From assembly GCA_017617125.1 (NCBI GenBank), contig JAFZWY010000015.1:1-64000 (forward strand): DNA of 64,000 bases, read 5' to 3'. The notes below the pieces were generated by a model. The model had not been told where the DNA came from. It did not search any database and saw only the letters and a list, made by a program, of their open reading frames with translations. This document shows positions 60,340-64,000 of the stretch, piece by piece (within the stretch, counting starts at the first letter, position 1; the number at the start of each line of letters is the position of its first letter). This DNA is from Bacteroidales bacterium (lineage in GTDB: Bacteria > Bacteroidota > Bacteroidia > Bacteroidales > ML635J-15). The translations under genes were made by a program, and so were the position numbers.

Positions 60340-61020
60340 TTAGCCTATTTTCCCTCTTTTTTCGTATTCTCTAATAAGTCCCTCTGCATTTCTTGCGCTC
60401 AGTTTCATCCATTGAGCGAGCAATTCGGTGCGTTCAACAGGCGACAGGTGCCAGTCGATGTCTGAATTTCTGAGTTTTGATGTCAGTTCGTATAGGCAGA
60501 GAGCTGCCGAGACCGAGATATTGAAACTTTCGGTGAATCCGTACATGGGAATGCGGACAAATTCATCGGCATTATCCATTACAATGTCCGACAGTCCAGG
60601 TTTTTCAGAACCGAAGAAAAGTGCGATTTTGCCTTTCGACAGGTCGAGGTCCTTTATCAGTACATCGTTGGTGTGCGGGGTAGTGGCGACAATCCTGTAT
60701 CCGGCTTCGCGCATTGCGTTTATTGCGTCGAGAGTATTGTTTTCCTTCTGGTTGAACCTTCTTATGCTCAGCCATTGTGACGAACCCATTGCCACATCCT
60801 TGTTTTCCATGTAGCTGTATCTGTTTTCGATGAAGTTGACGTTTTGTATGCCGAAGCAGTCACAGCTGCGAAGTACTGCCGAGGCATTGTGCGTCTGGAA
60901 TATGTCTTCGAGTACAACCGAGATGTATCCAGTTCTTTCGTCGAGAACCTTGTTGAGAGTCGACAGTCTTTCTGGTGTTACGTATGATGTAAGAAAATCT
61001 ATAATTTGTCTAGCTTCCAT
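60340..61020 (-). CDS. TrmH-family (SpoU/SPOUT) RNA 2'-O-methyltransferase
   Basis: 226 residues. The SPOUT motifs are present: NASAVLRSCDCFGIQNVNFI (about 45-64), IALFFGSEKPGLSD (about 130-143) and GFTESFNISVSAALCLYEL (about 159-177), with the helical C-terminal extension of TrmH. The likely target is G18 ribose of tRNA, inferred from similarity to TrmH; an rRNA target is possible. It is cytoplasmic. The HU terminator lies upstream, so it likely has its own promoter. Confidence 0.9.
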   Translation of the reverse strand: MEARQIIDFLTSYVTPERLSTLNKVLDERTGYISVVLEDIFQTHNASAVLRSCDCFGIQNVNFIENRYSYMENKDVAMGSSQWLSIRRFNQKENNTLDAINAMREAGYRIVATTPHTNDVLIKDLDLSKGKIALFFGSEKPGLSDIVMDNADEFVRIPMYGFTESFNISVSAALCLYELTSKLRNSDIDWHLSPVERTELLAQWMKLSARNAEGLIREYEKRGKIG

Positions 61021-61037
61021 CTGATTAAGGTATATAA

Positions 61038-61078
61038 AGAAAAAAAGGGGAACGAATGTCCCCCTTTTTTTCTTTTTT
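61038..61078 (-). terminator. Intrinsic terminator after the HU gene
   Basis: On the minus strand GGGGGACA and TTCCCC form a stem around a short loop, flanked by long A-run and T-run, 7 bases past the HU stop. Confidence 0.8.
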
Positions 61079-61084
61079 AGAAGA

Positions 61085-61366
61085 TTACTTCTTGTTAACA
61101 GCCTTCTTCAATGAAGCACCTGCTGAGAATCTAACAACCTTTCTTGCTGGGATGTTGATAACTTCCTTAGGATTGCGTGGGTTGTGACCTTTTCTTGCAG
61201 CTCTCTTAGTAGTTCCGAAAGAACCGAATCCGATGAGAGTCAAAGAATCACCCTTCTTAAGGCATTCTTCAGTTGTGTTCATGAAAGCGTCAAGAGCTCT
61301 TCTTGCGTCAGCTTTTGTCATGCCTGCCTTTGCAGCCATCTTTTCAATTAATTCTACTTTGTTCAT
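61085..61366 (-). CDS. HU family DNA-binding protein
   Basis: 93 residues, one HU/IHF domain. NKVELIEKMAAKAGMTKADA is at the N-terminus, the IGFGSFGTTKRAARKGHNPR beta-arm region in the middle (about 45-64) with the Pro-containing arm tip NPRNPKE, and a Lys-rich C-terminus (KKAVNKK). It bends and compacts chromosomal DNA. It has its own promoter at 61408-61415 and terminator at 61038-61078, fitting high expression. Confidence 0.96.
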   Translation of the reverse strand: MNKVELIEKMAAKAGMTKADARRALDAFMNTTEECLKKGDSLTLIGFGSFGTTKRAARKGHNPRNPKEVINIPARKVVRFSAGASLKKAVNKK

Positions 61367-61407
61367 CTTTTAAAAATTTGTGTTTGATACTAATAGTATA
61401 TTTTGAG

Positions 61408-61415
61408 CAAAGATA
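61408..61415 (-). promoter_or_regulatory. -7 box TATCTTTG of the HU gene (minus strand)
   Basis: CAAAGATA on the plus strand reads TATCTTTG on the minus strand, with TTGC at 61434-61437 as a -33-like element 18 bp upstream. The leader is about 41 bases. Confidence 0.65.
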
Positions 61416-61626
61416 TAAAAACATTGTATACGTGCAAGCACTTTTTATAAAAAAAATGCAATTTGTTAATATCTTGTGAAAACTGTTAATAACTTCGGCT
61501 GTTTTTGGGCTTCTTCGGTTGAATCGTAGCGCCTTTAAGCCTTGTCTTGACGGAACTATTTTTATAAACAAATTTTGTTAAAAAAATGCTTGGCGGGGGT
61601 TGCATATATGAGTAGAAATTAGTATT

Positions 61627-61647
61627 TTTACACCAATTTTGTGTAAA
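61627..61647. promoter_or_regulatory. Inverted repeat TTTACAC-N7-GTGTAAA upstream of gyrA
   Basis: Perfect 7-bp arms at 61627-61633 and 61641-61647, 50 bases before the gyrA start. It may be a regulator site or a leader hairpin. Confidence 0.35.
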
Positions 61648-61696
61648 ACACAAGGATTTGATTATAAGAATATTAGAAATATAATTACGATAAAAA

Positions 61697-64000
61697 ATGC
61701 TTGAAGAAGAAGGAAGAGCAAAGATAATTTCGATTAGTGTCGAAGATGAAATGAAGTCGGCATACATCGACTATTCGATGTCAGTAATAGTTTCGCGTGC
61801 ATTGCCTGACGTAAGGGACGGTTTGAAACCCGTTCAGAGAAGAATCCTTTTCGGTATGGAAGGTTTGGGGCTTGCTCCAGGTAAGCCTCACAAGAAGTCG
61901 GCGAGAATTGTCGGTGAAGTAATGGGTAAGTACCACCCGCACGGCGACTCGTCGGTATATTTTGCAATGGTAAGGCTCGCACAGAACTGGGTAATGAGAT
62001 ATACTTTCGTCGACGGTCAGGGTAACTTCGGTTCGGTCGACGGCGACAGCCCGGCTGCTATGCGTTACACAGAGGCTCGTCTGTCGAAGATCTCCGACGA
62101 GATGATGGCCGATATGGACAAGGAAACTGTAGATTTCGTCAACAACTTCGACGATTCTCTGCAGGAGCCGAGCGTTTTGCCGACAAAGATACCTAACCTT
62201 ATAGTCAATGGTGCAAACGGTATCGCCGTAGGTATGGCAACCAACATGGCACCGCACAACCTCGCACAGACAATCGACGCAACTGTCGCATACATCGACA
62301 ATCCCGAAATCGAAGTCGATGAACTTGGAAAGATAATCCAGGCTCCCGATTTCCCGACTGGCGGTATAATATATGGTATAGATGGTGTTCGCGAAGCTTA
62401 TGCAACAGGTCACGGACGCGTTGTCATCCGCTCGAAGACCGAAATCGAGACTTCTGAACGCGGTCACGAACGCATTGTAGTTACCGAAATACCTTATATG
62501 GTCAACAAGGCCGAACTTATCAAGCATATTGCTAACCTTGTTACCGATAAGAAGATAGAAGGTATTTCCAATGTAAACGACGAATCTGACCGTCGCGTTG
62601 GTATGCGTATCGTTATCGACATCAAGCGCGATGCCGTGGCTAACGTTGTACTTAACAAGTTGTTCAAATACACCGAGTTGCAGTCGTCGTTCAGCATCAA
62701 CAACATCGCACTCGTAAAGGGTCGCCCGATGGTTCTCAACCTCAAGGACTTGATTCACTACTTTGTAGAACATCGTCTCGATGTTGTTACCCGTCGTACC
62801 GAATTCGAACTTCGCAAGGCTGAAGAACGTGCTCACATCGTTCAGGGTTTAATCATAGCAAGCGACAATATCGACGAGGTTATCCAGATTATCAAGTCGT
62901 CCGACAATCCTACCGAAGCTAAGGAAAGATTGATGCAGCGCTTCAATCTCTCTGAAATTCAGGCATCGGCAATAGTCGAAATGCGTCTCCGTCAGTTGAC
63001 CGGTCTCGAACAGGAAAAGTTGAGAGCCGAGTACGAAGAATTGATGAAGCGCATTGAGTACTTGAAGGAATTGCTTGCTAGCATAGATTTGAGAATGCAG
63101 GTCATCAAGGACGAACTTCTTGAAATCAAGGAAAAGTACGGTGATGAACGCAAGACCGAAGTCGTTTACGCTTCCGAAGACATGAATCCAGAAGACTTCT
63201 ATGCAAACGAAGAGGTTGTAATCACAATTTCGCACCTCGGATACATGAAGCGCACTTCGTTGTCGGAATTCAAGTCGCAGAATAGGGGCGGTGTAGGTTC
63301 AAAGGGAACTGCAACCCGCGACGAGGACTTTGTGGAACACATGTTCGTTGCCACAATGCACAATACCTTATTATTATTTACAAAGCTTGGAAAGTGCTAC
63401 TGGCTCAAGGTTTACGAAATTCCTGAAGGTACAAAGACCTCGAAGGGACGTCATATTCAGAACATTATCAACATCGACAAGGAAGACGAAGTTAAGGCTT
63501 ACCTGAATGTGAAGTCGCTGAAGGACGTTGACTACATCAACAGGACTTACGTCGTGATGTGTACTCGCAACGGTGTGTTCAAGAAGACCTTGCTCGAGGA
63601 ATATTCGCGTCCGCGCCAGAATGGTGTCAACGCTATCAATGTTCGCGAAGGCGATATGCTTCTTACCGCATCGCTAATCGAGGATATCGAAGGCGAAGCT
63701 CCGACAAATGTCATGATTGGTGCTTACGGTGGCAAGACCATCCGCTTCCCGCACGACATTGTCCGTCCGATTGGACGTACAGCAACCGGTGTCAAGGGTA
63801 TAACCTTGGACGATAACGATTATGTAATAGGTATGATTACAGTCCGTCCGGAACAGGATGTACTTGTAGTTTCCGAAAACGGCTACGGCAAGCGTTCGAG
63901 CATCGAGGACTACCGTGTTACAAACCGTGGCGGTAAGGGTGTTAAGACCTTGAATGTCACCGAAAAGACTGGTAACCTTATCAGTATCAACGCCGTTACC
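61697..64000 (+). CDS. gyrA: DNA gyrase subunit A, 3' end cut by the window
   Basis: The first 768 residues of GyrA, open at the right edge. The N-terminal breakage-reunion domain has [20 protein letters not shown] (21-40), the quinolone-determining region [16 protein letters not shown] (78-93), and catalytic Tyr Y124 in [10 protein letters not shown]. The coiled-coil tower and the C-terminal DNA-wrapping blades follow; the GyrA-box-like stretch [11 protein letters not shown], rather than the E. coli QRRGGKG, starts about residue 528. It is divergent from HU. Ser is kept at the E. coli position 83, but the position equivalent to Asp87 is Phe89 here. Confidence 0.97.
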   Translation, partial: MLEEEGRAKIISISVEDEMKSAYIDYSMSVIVSRALPDVRDGLKPVQRRILFGMEGLGLAPGKPHKKSARIVGEVMGKYHPHGDSSVYFAMVRLAQNWVMRYTFVDGQGNFGSVDGDSPAAMRYTEARLSKISDEMMADMDKETVDFVNNFDDSLQEPSVLPTKIPNLIVNGANGIAVGMATNMAPHNLAQTIDATVAYIDNPEIEVDELGKIIQAPDFPTGGIIYGIDGVREAYATGHGRVVIRSKTEIETSERGHERIVVTEIPYMVNKAELIKHIANLVTDKKIEGISNVNDESDRRVGMRIVIDIKRDAVANVVLNKLFKYTELQSSFSINNIALVKGRPMVLNLKDLIHYFVEHRLDVVTRRTEFELRKAEERAHIVQGLIIASDNIDEVIQIIKSSDNPTEAKERLMQRFNLSEIQASAIVEMRLRQLTGLEQEKLRAEYEELMKRIEYLKELLASIDLRMQVIKDELLEIKEKYGDERKTEVVYASEDMNPEDFYANEEVVITISHLGYMKRTSLSEFKSQNRGGVGSKGTATRDEDFVEHMFVATMHNTLLLFTKLGKCYWLKVYEIPEGTKTSKGRHIQNIINIDKEDEVKAYLNVKSLKDVDYINRTYVVMCTRNGVFKKTLLEEYSRPRQNGVNAINVREGDMLLTASLIEDIEGEAPTNVMIGAYGGKTIRFPHDIVRPIGRTATGVKGITLDDNDYVIGMITVRPEQDVLVVSENGYGKRSSIEDYRVTNRGGKGVKTLNVTEKTGNLISINAVT

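Larger units (their letters stand above)
61367..61696. promoter_or_regulatory. Divergent intergenic region between HU and gyrA
   Basis: About 330 bp, AT-rich. It holds the HU promoter and, 50 bp before gyrA, the inverted repeat TTTACAC-CAATTTT-GTGTAAA. No small gene or RNA was recognised; a gyrA promoter could not be assigned. Confidence 0.6.

Overview
The window comes from a Bacteroidota chromosome, almost certainly order Bacteroidales, from a fermentative anaerobe. Evidence: secreted proteins carry type IX secretion (T9SS) sorting domains and SprB repeats; there are TonB receptor/DUF4249 and DUF4838 proteins; mre-mrd and HU/gyrA genes are of Bacteroidota type; promoters match the Bacteroidota -7 box TAnnTTTG; and Shine-Dalgarno sites are mostly absent.

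Layout. 1-3141 (minus): a gene cut by the window edge, a DUF2795 protein, a PduO-type cobalamin adenosyltransferase, and the ptb-buk butyrate pair. 3.6-12.1 kb: one giant T9SS type B surface protein with 19 SprB-like repeats. 12.3-15.9 kb: a glycosyltransferase and pta-ackA. 16.0-16.6 kb: a REP-associated tyrosine transposase (RAYT) with copies of a REP palindrome inside its own reading frame. 16.7-21.8 kb: barrel protein/S41 peptidase, a SugE/Gdx exporter, then a tightly overlapping five-gene operon. 21.9-23.5 kb: zeta-like kinase with a small partner, then an N-terminal transketolase half. 23.7-30.6 kb: a surface protein with an internal T9SS-like domain, a vWA protein and a DUF4838 lipoprotein. 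30.6-34.5 kb (minus): htpG, a tail-anchored receiver protein and an exported protein. 34.8-40.4 kb: mreBCD-mrdA-rodA. 40.4-41.9 kb: an rSAM/lipoprotein pair. 41.9-47.0 kb: two small barrels, DUF4249 and a TonB receptor whose C-terminus carries the same barrel. 47.1-49.3 kb: membrane pyrophosphatase. 49.5-54.0 kb (minus): TamB. 54.1-56.8 kb: tsaD and two DUF1573 proteins. 57.1-60.1 kb: T9SS subtilase. 60.3-61.4 kb (minus): a TrmH-family methyltransferase and HU. 61.7 kb to the end: gyrA, open at the right edge.

How the genes fit together. Pta-AckA and Ptb-Buk provide two substrate-level ATP-forming routes from acyl-CoA, consistent with acetate and butyrate (or branched-chain acid) production. 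Pyrophosphatase adds ion pumping. Much of the rest builds the envelope: the rod-shape operon, TamB, TonB/DUF4249 import and T9SS cargo.

The most unusual material is non-coding. Intergenic spacers share a common vocabulary: GTAG-led REP palindromes, 7-bp and 8-bp tandem arrays that sometimes end just upstream of promoters, and many tiny GC-GNA-GC mini-hairpins. The RAYT at 16006-16647 is the obvious candidate mobiliser of the REPs, and it carries three of them in frame. No tRNA, rRNA, CRISPR or complete insertion sequence was recognised.
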